Below, piece by piece: positions 1-6,738 of a stretch of DNA of 17,599 bases (position 1 is its first letter; each line of letters begins with the position of its first letter). The stretch is taken from positions 1-17,599 of the forward strand of contig JBBQUN010000078.1 of the NCBI GenBank assembly GCA_038212405.1. The letters are read 5' to 3'. Source of the DNA: JBBQUN01 sp038212405 (lineage in GTDB: Bacteria > Actinomycetota > Acidimicrobiia > Acidimicrobiales > SZUA-35). The translations under genes were made by a program, and so were the position numbers. A model generated the notes under the pieces. It saw only the letters and a list, made by a program, of their open reading frames with translations, did not search any database and was not told the DNA's origin.

Positions 1-43
1 AAGCCGAAGTAGAACGTCGAAATCGAGGACTCGCGTCCGATGA

Positions 44-1555
44 TCAGGGAGTCGAGAGCAACTGGTCGACAGGAGCGAATTCGTCAGTCAGCACTCGCGC
101 GCCGTCGAGCCACGCGTCGAGCTCATCGTCGACATGGGCAACATCGTCATCGCCACGCCCGCGCGCAAGCGCATCGATGGCACCGGCGTCGATCGGCCGG
201 TGTGAGGCGACGAGCACGAAGTTGCCGCCGGCTTCGGCTGCGAACTTCTGCGGAGAGGACACGACCGCAACGTGTTCGAAGACTTCTCGCAACGTTGCCA
301 CCTCGGCCCGAGCGAATGAGAGCGGCGGGTAGTCGATCAGGTTGATGAGGTAGACGCCATCGTCGACCATCACCCGGTCGACCTCGCGCGTGAACTCGAC
401 GGTCGTGAGATGCCACGGCACGGCCAAGCCCCCGAACGCATCCCCAAGGACGAGGTCATAACGATCATCGGCTTGTTCCAAAAGCCCGGTGCGGGCGTCA
501 CCGGTTCGAACCTGTAAATCGTCGGTGAGCACCAATCCCATCTCGTCCTCGACCAGTTCGACGATCGTCGGGTCGAGTTCGAGCACCAAGTTGTACGAAC
601 CCGGGTACTCGGCCTCGATCCAGCGGGGGAAGGTGAAACCACCACCACCAACGTGCATCGCCGCCAGTGGCGTTCGTTCCGGGAACATCCCTTCGATCGC
701 GTCGGCGAAGGAAAGCGAGTAATCGAACTCCAGGTGGCTCGGGTCTTCGAGATCGACATAGGAATGGCGCAGTGTGTCGAGGATGAGGAAACGACCGCTT
801 CCCTCCTCCTCATCCGGCACCACACGGGCGCAGAAGTACGCGCTCTCGACCTGGCACGGCCCGATGAGCGAATAGTTGAACACACTCGCCAAAGCCAGAG
901 CGCCAACTGTGGTACCAACGACCGACTTCTGCGACTTCTGCGACTGACCAAGAACGGTCCAGACGACCAGGCCAAGCGCGGTGATGAGGATTCCCGAGCC
1001 AACGACGATCGTGGTCGAGGAGACTCGCGCAACGAACACGAAACCAGTCATGAACGATCCGAACAGTGCGCCGGCGGTGCCGAGAGCAGAGAAACGACCA
1101 ACTGTTGCGCCCGTGGATTCCAGATCGAGCAACTGGAGCTTGACGACGGTGGGCGAGATGGCCGAGAGCATGGCTGCCGGCACGAAAAGCCCGAGGAACG
1201 TGAGCATCATCAATCCCACGATCGAGTTCGCCCCCACCGAAGGCCCGACCACGCGTATGACGGGGATGATGAGGAAGGTCAGCAACCCACCCCCGACCAG
1301 CAGCGGTCCGAGCAAACGCCGCGGCGGATGCCTGTCGGCAAGTGCGCCGCCGCCCCAGGTGCCGATAGCGATACCGGCGAGGACGACACCGATGATGGTG
1401 GTGAAGGTCTCGAGCGTGACGCCGACATACGGCGCAAGAAGCCGCCCGGCCACGATTTCGAGCACCAGGATCACGAACGAGGTGGTGAAGACCAAGCCTT
1501 CAGCAAGCCTGCTGGGGAGTCTGGTGGTGGCGGGTCGCTCCGTGGCAATCATCAC
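44..1555 (-). CDS. Membrane-fused spermidine-synthase-like protein
   Basis: This 503-residue protein joins a polytopic membrane domain to a class I methyltransferase-like aminopropyltransferase domain. Hydrophobic segments lie near residues 20-40, 52-74, 81-101, 110-133, 156-176, 181-203 and 213-228. The C-terminal half (about 250-455) carries the nucleotide-binding glycine loop HVGGGGFTFPRW (301-312), the acidic ELDPTIVELV strand (E326, D328), GDART (352-356) and YDLVLGDAFGG (366-376). This order is typical of spermidine/spermine synthase folds. Proteins with this membrane fusion are widespread in bacteria, and true polyamine synthesis has rarely been shown, so the substrate is unknown. Two cysteines (234, 242) just after the last helix could form an exposed disulfide. 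The start is GTG at 1555, with ATG as the next codon (1552) and a GAGGG about 11 bases upstream; either is possible. The gene is divergent from mscR. Family assignment is firm, activity is not. Confidence 0.9.
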   Translation of the reverse strand: MMIATERPATTRLPSRLAEGLVFTTSFVILVLEIVAGRLLAPYVGVTLETFTTIIGVVLAGIAIGTWGGGALADRHPPRRLLGPLLVGGGLLTFLIIPVIRVVGPSVGANSIVGLMMLTFLGLFVPAAMLSAISPTVVKLQLLDLESTGATVGRFSALGTAGALFGSFMTGFVFVARVSSTTIVVGSGILITALGLVVWTVLGQSQKSQKSVVGTTVGALALASVFNYSLIGPCQVESAYFCARVVPDEEEGSGRFLILDTLRHSYVDLEDPSHLEFDYSLSFADAIEGMFPERTPLAAMHVGGGGFTFPRWIEAEYPGSYNLVLELDPTIVELVEDEMGLVLTDDLQVRTGDARTGLLEQADDRYDLVLGDAFGGLAVPWHLTTVEFTREVDRVMVDDGVYLINLIDYPPLSFARAEVATLREVFEHVAVVSSPQKFAAEAGGNFVLVASHRPIDAGAIDALARGRGDDDVAHVDDELDAWLDGARVLTDEFAPVDQLLSTP

Positions 1556-1572
1556 GGCCGAGTATGCCCTCG

Positions 1573-1607
1573 CTGACCGCGAGGTGGTCAGTCAGATGAC
1601 CCGGGTC
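1573..1607. promoter_or_regulatory. Alternating TGACC/GGTCA half-sites, candidate operator
   Basis: In the 104-base gap between the divergent spermidine-synthase-like gene and mscR, CTGACC (1573-1578) is inverted as GGTCAG (1586-1591) and repeated as TGACC (1597-1601). A looser GGGTC follows at 1603-1607. The last TGACC overlaps the proposed -35 of mscR. Such an arrangement suits a dimeric regulator, but no regulator gene is adjacent and the palindrome could be chance in GC-rich DNA. Confidence 0.35.
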
Positions 1608-1623
1608 GACGAGCGACTACGGT
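1596..1623 (+). promoter_or_regulatory. Candidate promoter of mscR
   Basis: ATGACC (1596-1601) matches the TTGACA -35 consensus at four of six positions. It is followed after 16 bases by TACGGT (1618-1623), which fits the actinobacterial TANNNT -10. Transcription would begin near 1630, leaving a leader of about 30 bases with a GAGGG site (1652-1656) just before the ATG at 1660. This is only a motif match. Confidence 0.35.
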
Positions 1624-1659
1624 GCCGAACAGTTCGATCATCGACCAGAAAGAGGGCAC

Positions 1660-2745
1660 ATGCCTCAGGAAGTACGTGGTGTCATCGCTCGCGCCAAGGG
1701 CGAGCCCGTCACGGTGGAGACCATCGTCGTTCCCGATCCCGGACCGGGCGAAGCCGTCGTCGTGATCCAGGCATGCGGCGTCTGTCACACCGACCTCCAC
1801 TACCGAGAGGGCGCCATCAACGACGAGTTCCCGTTCCTCCTCGGCCATGAGGCCGCCGGCATCGTCGAATCGGTCGGCGACAGCGTCACCGACGTCGCTC
1901 CCGGCGACTTCGTGATCCTCAACTGGCGCGCTGTCTGTGGCCAATGCCGCTCATGCCTCAAAGGCAAGCCGCAATACTGTTTCGACACGCACAACGCCAC
2001 GCAGAAGATGACCCTTACCGACGGCACCGAGCTCTCGCCCGCCCTCGGTATCGGAGCCTTCTGTGAAAAGACCCTGGTTGCCGCCGGACAGTGCACCAAG
2101 GTCAATCCCGAGGCCAAGCCCGAAGTTGCCGGGCTGCTCGGCTGTGGCGTCATGGCCGGCATCGGTGCCGCCATCAACACCGGCGAGGTGACGAGGGGCG
2201 ATTCCGTCGCCGTGTTCGGCTGCGGCGGTGTCGGCAACGCCGCCCTCGAAGGCGCTCGCCTTGCTGGTGCCAGCATCATCATCGCCGTCGACATCGACGA
2301 CACGAAGCTCGAATGGGCCAAGGGCTTCGGTGCCACCCACACCATCAACTCCTCGAACGTCGATCCCGTCGAAGCAATCCGTGCTCTCACCAATGGCAAC
2401 GGCGTCGACGTCGCCATCGAGGCAATCGGCCTGCCCCAGACCTACGAGCAAGCGTTCTACGCCCGTGACCTCGCAGGAACCGTTGTGTTGGTCGGTGTAC
2501 CGAACCCCACCATGAAGGTCGAGCTCCCGTTCATCGAGATCTTCGGCCGAGGCGGGGCGCTCAAGTCGTCGTGGTACGGCGACTGCCTACCGGCGCGCGA
2601 CTTCCCGATGCTCATCGACCTCTACCTCCAGGGTCGTCTCAACCTCGGTGGCTTCGTTTCGGAGACCATCAGTCTCGACGACGTCGAAGAGGCGTTTCAC
2701 AAGATGGAACGGGGCGAGGTCCTTCGCTCGGTGGTGCTGCTGTAA
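1660..2745 (+). CDS. mscR: S-(hydroxymethyl)mycothiol dehydrogenase (MscR)
   Basis: This is a zinc-dependent medium-chain alcohol dehydrogenase of 361 residues, full length for the family. In actinobacteria MscR oxidises the adduct of formaldehyde and mycothiol with NAD, giving S-formylmycothiol; it also acts on S-nitrosomycothiol. Catalytic-zinc ligands are visible as C39 (ACGVCHTDLHYREG), H63-E64 (LGHEAAG) and C162 (GCGVMAG). Structural-zinc cysteines are C93, C96, C99 and C107. The Rossmann loop GCGGVG is at 187-192, with D211 after the second strand indicating NAD preference. Stretches such as DEFPFLLGHEAAG, ALGIGAF, ARDLAGTVVLVGVP and LKSSWYGDCLP match what I remember of mycobacterial and streptomycete MscR almost word for word. 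The ATG at 1660 follows AGAGGG. In mycobacteria an MBL-fold hydrolase gene follows directly; here that gene is 2.4 kb downstream, beyond an amidohydrolase and a cupin. Confidence 0.95.
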   Translation: MPQEVRGVIARAKGEPVTVETIVVPDPGPGEAVVVIQACGVCHTDLHYREGAINDEFPFLLGHEAAGIVESVGDSVTDVAPGDFVILNWRAVCGQCRSCLKGKPQYCFDTHNATQKMTLTDGTELSPALGIGAFCEKTLVAAGQCTKVNPEAKPEVAGLLGCGVMAGIGAAINTGEVTRGDSVAVFGCGGVGNAALEGARLAGASIIIAVDIDDTKLEWAKGFGATHTINSSNVDPVEAIRALTNGNGVDVAIEAIGLPQTYEQAFYARDLAGTVVLVGVPNPTMKVELPFIEIFGRGGALKSSWYGDCLPARDFPMLIDLYLQGRLNLGGFVSETISLDDVEEAFHKMERGEVLRSVVLL

Positions 2746-2828
2746 CACTGCACCTGCTCCGCAGGTGGGGCGCCGCAACACTGCACCTGCTCCGCAACAC
2801 TGCACCTGCTCCGCAGGTGGGGCGCCGC
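2744..2828. repeat. Direct repeat block built from a 33-bp palindromic unit
   Basis: Two identical 33-bp copies (2744-2776 and 2796-2828) flank a truncated 19-bp copy (2777-2795) made of the first 19 bases of the unit. Each full copy contains a perfect hairpin, CACCTGC-TCC-GCAGGTG (2751-2767 and 2803-2819), followed by GGGGCGCC. The first copy begins with the last two bases of the mscR stop codon. No T-run follows, so it is not a textbook intrinsic terminator. The layout resembles REP or MITE-like dispersed palindromes, and the hairpins could also attenuate read-through from mscR. Confidence 0.85.
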
Positions 2829-2896
2829 CCATCCGAGCCACACGCCCATATCGTGCTCCGTCCCTTCGCACGTAGGACAGGGAGTTCTCTCTCGAT

Positions 2897-2925
2897 CTGA
2901 CGCCGCTTCGCCACGTCACTAGCGT
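2897..2925 (+). promoter_or_regulatory. Candidate promoter of the amidohydrolase-cupin pair
   Basis: CTGACG (2897-2902) is separated by exactly 17 bases from TAGCGT (2920-2925). This is a reasonable -35/-10 pair for a housekeeping actinobacterial sigma factor. The predicted start near 2932 leaves about 18 bases of leader, containing the strong GAGGAGG site at 2937-2943. The site supports transcription independent of mscR. It rests on motif matching only. Confidence 0.4.
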
Positions 2926-2949
2926 CTCGACCAAACGAGGAGGACGCTC

Positions 2950-4632
2950 ATGTCGAACAAGTTGGTCATTCACGGAGGAACCGTCATCGACGGCACTGGC
3001 AACCCGGGCTACCGGGCCGATGTCGCGGTCGATGACGGCCGGATCATCGAGATCGGGCCCGACCTGACAGCCGGGGTCGATCCCGAGCATCTCATCGATG
3101 CAACTGGCTGCGTGGTCGCCCCAGGATTCATCGACATCCACACGCACTACGACGCCCAGGTCTTCTGGGACCCGGCACTCACGCCGTCATGCTTCCACGG
3201 TGTCACCTCGGTGATCGCCGGCAACTGTGGTTTCTCCATCGCGCCGACCCGTGCGGCCGACCGAGACACCGTCTTGAGGACACTCGAGAAGGTCGAAGAC
3301 ATGGACCCGGCATCGCTTGCCGCCGGCATCGAATGGGACTTCGAGACCTTCCCCGAATACCTCGCATCGGTCGAACGACGCGGCACCGTCCTCAACTACG
3401 GCGCCTACATCGGGCACACACCGCTTCGACTTTTCGTGATGGGCGGCGAAGCATCGAGCCGGACCGCCGAACCTGGTGAAATCGAGGAGATGGCGCAACT
3501 GGTCAGCGACGCCATGGCGGCGGGAGCGGTTGGCTTCGCAACGAGTTTTGCCGTCACCCACCTCGGCGCAGACGGACAACCGATTCCGAGTCGCTGGGCC
3601 GATCGGGCCGAGATCGAAGCCCTCTGCCACGCGGCTGCCGCCGAAGGCCGAGGCGTGATCGGCATCAATGGCGTCAACGAACAGCTCCATTTCGATCAGT
3701 TGTACGACCTCCAACTCGAGCTCGACGTACCAATCACCTGGACGGCTCTTTTGACCACCGCCACCGGCTCCCACGTTCGAGCCCTCGATCTGCATCGCCA
3801 GGGAATGGCGAAGGGAGCCGCCGTGTGGCCTCAGGTCTCGCCTCGGCCACTCACCTTCTCGATGAACATGGTCGAGCCGTTCACCCTCAACACCAGTCCG
3901 GTCTTCGCCGAGCTGATGTCGGGCGACGAGGCCGCTCGAGCTGCTGCCTATGCCGATCACGCATGGCGGCAGCGCGTCAAAGACGCCTGGGCAGCGGGTC
4001 CAAGCGGTGGAATTCCCCCACGCTGGGAGACCTACGAGATCATGGAGTCGGCAACGAGCCCCGAACTGGTTGGACGGCGCCTCGTCGATCTCGCCGAGGA
4101 GCGTGGATCTGACCCGTTCGACACGCTGCTCGACTTCGCGCTTGGCGAACCAACGCTGCGAACCGTTCGAGTCAGGGCGGTGTTGGCGAACGACGACGAG
4201 GAAGCCGTCGCCATCTTGTTGAACGAGCCCGGTTGCACCCTCGGGCTTTCCGACGCCGGAGCCCACGTCACACAGCTCTGCGACGCTCCCCAGGCCACCG
4301 ATCTCCTCGGTCGATGGGTCCGGGAAAAGGGCGTTCTGAGTCTGGAGAGCGCAATCAACAAGCTCACCAAGGTGCAGGCCGATCTGTTCGGTCTCGCCAA
4401 CCGGGGAGTGCTCGCCGAGGGCATGGCCGCCGATGTCGTGGTGTTCGACCCCGACACCGTTGCGCCTGGCCCGTTGCGTCGAGTCAATGACTTTCCCGCA
4501 GGAGCAGAGCGGCTCACTGCCGATCAGCCGATCGGGATGCGGCACCTCCTGGTGAATGGGGTGAGGGTGATCGACGACGGTGAACTCGCCGACGATGTGC
4601 TCACCACTCGCCCCGGCCAGATGCTGCGGTGA
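2950..4632 (+). CDS. N-acyl-D-amino-acid deacylase-like amidohydrolase
   Basis: This 560-residue protein belongs to the metal-dependent amidohydrolase superfamily, in the branch usually annotated as D-aminoacylase. The start of the barrel has the HxH motif GFIDIHTHYD (H64, H66, D68) and GNCGF (C93), the position of the bridging cysteine in D-aminoacylase. The late catalytic segment is TLGLSDAGAHV (D435, H438). The barrel is flanked by the usual beta-sandwich made of the N-terminus (VIHGGTVIDGTG) and C-terminus (GMAADVVVFDP). Where classical D-aminoacylases have histidines in a THMR-like and an SHHK-like motif, this protein reads GVIGINGVN (235-243) and TWTALLTT (263-270). The metal site therefore differs, and the substrate (acyl-D-amino acid, cyclic amide or other) cannot be named. 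The ATG is set by GAGGAGG six bases upstream. The stop overlaps the cupin start by four bases. Confidence 0.85.
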   Translation: MSNKLVIHGGTVIDGTGNPGYRADVAVDDGRIIEIGPDLTAGVDPEHLIDATGCVVAPGFIDIHTHYDAQVFWDPALTPSCFHGVTSVIAGNCGFSIAPTRAADRDTVLRTLEKVEDMDPASLAAGIEWDFETFPEYLASVERRGTVLNYGAYIGHTPLRLFVMGGEASSRTAEPGEIEEMAQLVSDAMAAGAVGFATSFAVTHLGADGQPIPSRWADRAEIEALCHAAAAEGRGVIGINGVNEQLHFDQLYDLQLELDVPITWTALLTTATGSHVRALDLHRQGMAKGAAVWPQVSPRPLTFSMNMVEPFTLNTSPVFAELMSGDEAARAAAYADHAWRQRVKDAWAAGPSGGIPPRWETYEIMESATSPELVGRRLVDLAEERGSDPFDTLLDFALGEPTLRTVRVRAVLANDDEEAVAILLNEPGCTLGLSDAGAHVTQLCDAPQATDLLGRWVREKGVLSLESAINKLTKVQADLFGLANRGVLAEGMAADVVVFDPDTVAPGPLRRVNDFPAGAERLTADQPIGMRHLLVNGVRVIDDGELADDVLTTRPGQMLR

Positions 4633-5024
4633 CCGCAGCCGACAACCTCGCCGCTTCGTTCATTCACCTTGGCTTGGGTGCGACCGCTGTGCCACAGCCG
4701 CCCTTCGACGGAATGGCTTGGTACGAGGGCTACGGCATGCGCCACGGCGGTGATGGACCCGAGGGTCGTTTGGTGTCGATGCATACGTTCACCGAGTCCT
4801 GGGACTCGTGGGAGGTGCATCCGAGCGGTACCGAGGTCGTGCTGTGCACGGCGGGGGCGATCACGCTCGTGCAAGAGATCGACGGCTCCGAGATGCAGAC
4901 CTCACTCGGAGTTGGCGACTACGCGATCAACGCTCCCGGGGTCTGGCACACCGCCGATGTCGACGACTCCGCCACGTGCGTTTTCATCACCGCAGGCGAA
5001 GGCACCGAGCATCGCCTACGCTGA
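4629..5024 (+). CDS. Small cupin-domain protein
   Basis: This is a single-domain cupin of 131 residues. The two conserved motifs appear as WEVHPSGTEVVLCTAG (about 61-76) and LGVGDYAINAPGVWHTADV (about 93-111). Histidines at both places could bind a metal, although motif 1 lacks the full HxH set, so binding is uncertain. Translation very probably starts at GTG 4629, whose GTGA overlaps the stop codon of the amidohydrolase. The two products are thus translationally coupled and likely act on the same compound, perhaps as a sensor, isomerase or accessory protein. There is no signal peptide, so it should be cytoplasmic. The exact function is unknown. Confidence 0.8.
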   Translation: MTAADNLAASFIHLGLGATAVPQPPFDGMAWYEGYGMRHGGDGPEGRLVSMHTFTESWDSWEVHPSGTEVVLCTAGAITLVQEIDGSEMQTSLGVGDYAINAPGVWHTADVDDSATCVFITAGEGTEHRLR

Positions 5025-5077
5025 GGCTGCGGAGGGACGAAGCAGCACCCAACGCGTGACCCAGATGGGCAACGCCC

Positions 5078-5094
5078 GAACTGCGCAGCAGTTC
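5078..5094. other. Short perfect hairpin upstream of the MBL-fold gene
   Basis: GAACTGC-GCA-GCAGTTC forms a 7-bp stem with a 3-base loop, 19 bases before the ATG at 5114, inside the 89-base gap after the cupin. It could be an operator or a weak attenuator. There is no T-run, so it is not a typical terminator. Confidence 0.4.
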
Positions 5095-5113
5095 AAAGCA
5101 ATAGAGTCGTTTC

Positions 5114-5740
5114 ATGGCTCGAATCGATCGCATCGTCACCTCCGGCATCTTCTCGCTCGACGGTCAGGACTTCGACGTCGACAACAATGTGTGGTTCGTC
5201 GGCGATGATCGTGAAGCGATCGTGATCGATGCGGCCCATGACCACCGAGCCATTCTCGAAGGGCTGGGAGGGCGCACGCTCAAGGCCATCGTCTGCACTC
5301 ATGGGCACAACGATCACATCAACGCCGCTGCCGAGCTTGCCGACGAAACCGGCGCTCCGATCCTCATGCACCCTGCGGATTCGATGCTGTGGGAGACCGT
5401 CTATCCCGATCGCCGTATCGACGACGCGCTCGCCGATTTCACCACGCTCGAGGTCGGCGGCACGCAACTCACGATCTTGCACACTCCAGGGCACTCCCCC
5501 GGCGGCTGCTGTCTCTACCTCCCCGACGACGGCATCGTCTTCAGCGGCGACACGCTCTTCAATGGTGGGCCTGGGGCAACCGGTCGCAGCTTCTCCAGCT
5601 ACGACGTGATCCTCGATTCGATCGAGAGTCGCTTGTTCGCGTTGCCCGAGCACACCTTGGTCCACACCGGACACGGCGACTCCACCTCGATTGCCGCCGA
5701 GTTGCCCAGCCTCGCTGAGTGGCGCTCGAAGCAGTCCTGA
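5114..5740 (+). CDS. MBL-fold hydrolase of the mscR-associated type, probable S-formylmycothiol hydrolase
   Basis: This 208-residue metallo-beta-lactamase-fold protein has an intact dinuclear metal site. CTHGHNDH gives H63, H65, D67 and H68, TPGHSPG gives H127, SGDTLF gives D146 and HTGHGDS gives H187. This is the glyoxalase II-like pattern of thioester hydrolases. The opening VDNNVWFVGDD and the block FNGGPGATGRSFS closely match what I remember of the gene that follows mscR in mycobacteria (Rv2260 type). That neighbour is proposed to hydrolyse S-formylmycothiol to formate and mycothiol. The role is inferred from family and usual synteny, not shown here. The ribosome-binding site before the ATG is weak. 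The stop lies four bases from the convergent sulfotransferase stop. Confidence 0.88.
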   Translation: MARIDRIVTSGIFSLDGQDFDVDNNVWFVGDDREAIVIDAAHDHRAILEGLGGRTLKAIVCTHGHNDHINAAAELADETGAPILMHPADSMLWETVYPDRRIDDALADFTTLEVGGTQLTILHTPGHSPGGCCLYLPDDGIVFSGDTLFNGGPGATGRSFSSYDVILDSIESRLFALPEHTLVHTGHGDSTSIAAELPSLAEWRSKQS

Positions 5741-5744
5741 CCGA

Positions 5745-6617
5745 TCAGAAGTCGTCGTCGATCGTGTAACCCCATCGAGCAAAGGCGGGAGCCATTTCGG
5801 CCATCCACCCTTCGCTCGCCCGGTGACCGAGGGGACTGGCAAGCCACCTCCGCCACTGACGGCGATACGTCGGGTTGAGCACCGCGGGCGGTTGCGGACC
5901 ATTGGAACGCTCGGCGAGACCGAGGTGCAGGAAGAGACGATCGGTCACGATGGTCGGGTTGGCGACGACATCTTCGAACCGCACCACGGTTGCGTCGGTC
6001 AGAAAGGCTTGGTCAGCTGCGAAACGCTCGTTGGCTACCACCCAATGATCAAGGAGCGAATGCAACGAACGTTTCGGCATGAATCGTCGCGTTCCTGGTA
6101 TCCCTGATCCGGTCCACTTTCGAGTTGCCAAGGCGACCGCGGCCGGATGACGAATCACCATGACAAAGGCGGCATCGGGGAACGCTGACTGAAGAAATCG
6201 AGTCTGCAGAAGGTTCTGGGGCGACTTCTCGATCCGGACACGGGCCTCCTCGTCACCCCAATAGCAGCCCCATGCAGCCTCGAGGCGCTGGCGAGTATCT
6301 GCTGGACAAGCAGCGGGAGCGGTGAGATGCGACCGGTCGTCGAACGCAAACCGTCCGGGGCCGCCGAAGGACCTGACCGAAGGAACGACATTGTGTAAGT
6401 AGTGGCCTTCGTCTTCCATGAATCCAGTGCCGAGGAGTCCGGTCGCTCCATCTGCATTTGAGAGCATCCTGGCGATCATGGTGGTGCCGGATCGATGAAG
6501 CCCGCCGACGAAGACGTGGCGGTGTCTCGATGGATGGCCCAGTACCGGCGAATACTTGTGTCCCTTCGCCCGGACGGCGAGCCCTTCAGAGGTGGTGACG
6601 ATTTTCGAATTCGGCAT
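5745..6617 (-). CDS. Sulfotransferase family protein
   Basis: This 290-residue protein (counted from ATG 6617) is a PAPS-dependent sulfotransferase-like P-loop enzyme. The 5'-phosphosulfate loop is FVGGLHRSGTTMIARM, with GLHRSGTT at residues 39-46. A second conserved lysine stands in RIEKSPQNLL (K131), and the 3'-phosphate-binding segment is VMVIRHPAAVALATRKW (R156). The C-terminal half has the usual VRFEDVVANP motif. There is no signal peptide or membrane segment. Acceptors in this family range from glycans to lipids and cannot be predicted here. An in-frame TTG at 6638 would add seven residues; neither start has a clear Shine-Dalgarno site, and I prefer the ATG. The gene converges with the MBL hydrolase and diverges from the SH3 lipoprotein. 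A stand-alone surface-modification role is plausible. Confidence 0.85.
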   Translation of the reverse strand: MPNSKIVTTSEGLAVRAKGHKYSPVLGHPSRHRHVFVGGLHRSGTTMIARMLSNADGATGLLGTGFMEDEGHYLHNVVPSVRSFGGPGRFAFDDRSHLTAPAACPADTRQRLEAAWGCYWGDEEARVRIEKSPQNLLQTRFLQSAFPDAAFVMVIRHPAAVALATRKWTGSGIPGTRRFMPKRSLHSLLDHWVVANERFAADQAFLTDATVVRFEDVVANPTIVTDRLFLHLGLAERSNGPQPPAVLNPTYRRQWRRWLASPLGHRASEGWMAEMAPAFARWGYTIDDDF

Positions 6618-6660
6618 GACTGGATCGTCGCGAATCAAGGTGACGACAAGCTGAACGAAA

Positions 6661-6718
6661 TGCCACGAACCGACGAAGTTCGAGTTCCTCGCAGTGGCAA
6701 GCTGGAACTCAATGCCAC
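6661..6718. promoter_or_regulatory. TGCCAC half-sites in a divergent intergenic region
   Basis: Between the sulfotransferase and the SH3 lipoprotein genes, TGCCAC occurs at 6661-6666 and 6713-6718, and inverted as GTGGCA at 6694-6699. The two direct copies are part of a longer match, AATGCCACG (6659-6667 and 6711-6719). This may be a shared operator for the divergent genes, but three hexamers in 121 bases is weak evidence. Confidence 0.25.
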
Positions 6719-6738
6719 GTTCGATCGTCTGAGGTCAC

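Noticed and set aside
1..43. Possible end or start of a gene at the left edge
   Set aside because: On the minus strand an open, protein-like frame follows the spermidine-synthase-like stop, but it has no ATG, GTG or TTG start within the window; 43 bases are too few to decide.
653..1576. Open frame of 307 codons on the plus strand, opposite the spermidine-synthase-like gene
   Set aside because: It is rich in Arg, Asp, Glu, Gly and His without hydrophobic patterning, has no family motif and lies fully antisense to a gene with clear domains.
2712..2733. Exact 22-base match between the end of mscR and positions 10407-10428 in the DUF885 gene
   Set aside because: Both copies encode GEVLRSV in frame and belong to the normal sequence of each protein family, so shared residues and codon bias explain it better than a mobile repeat.
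2744..2828. CRISPR-like array
   Set aside because: There are only two full copies and one partial copy, no unique spacers of regular length, and no cas genes.
3187..4545. Open frame of 452 codons on the minus strand
   Set aside because: Fully antisense to the amidohydrolase; its length comes from GC-rich codon bias, and no recognisable domain is present.
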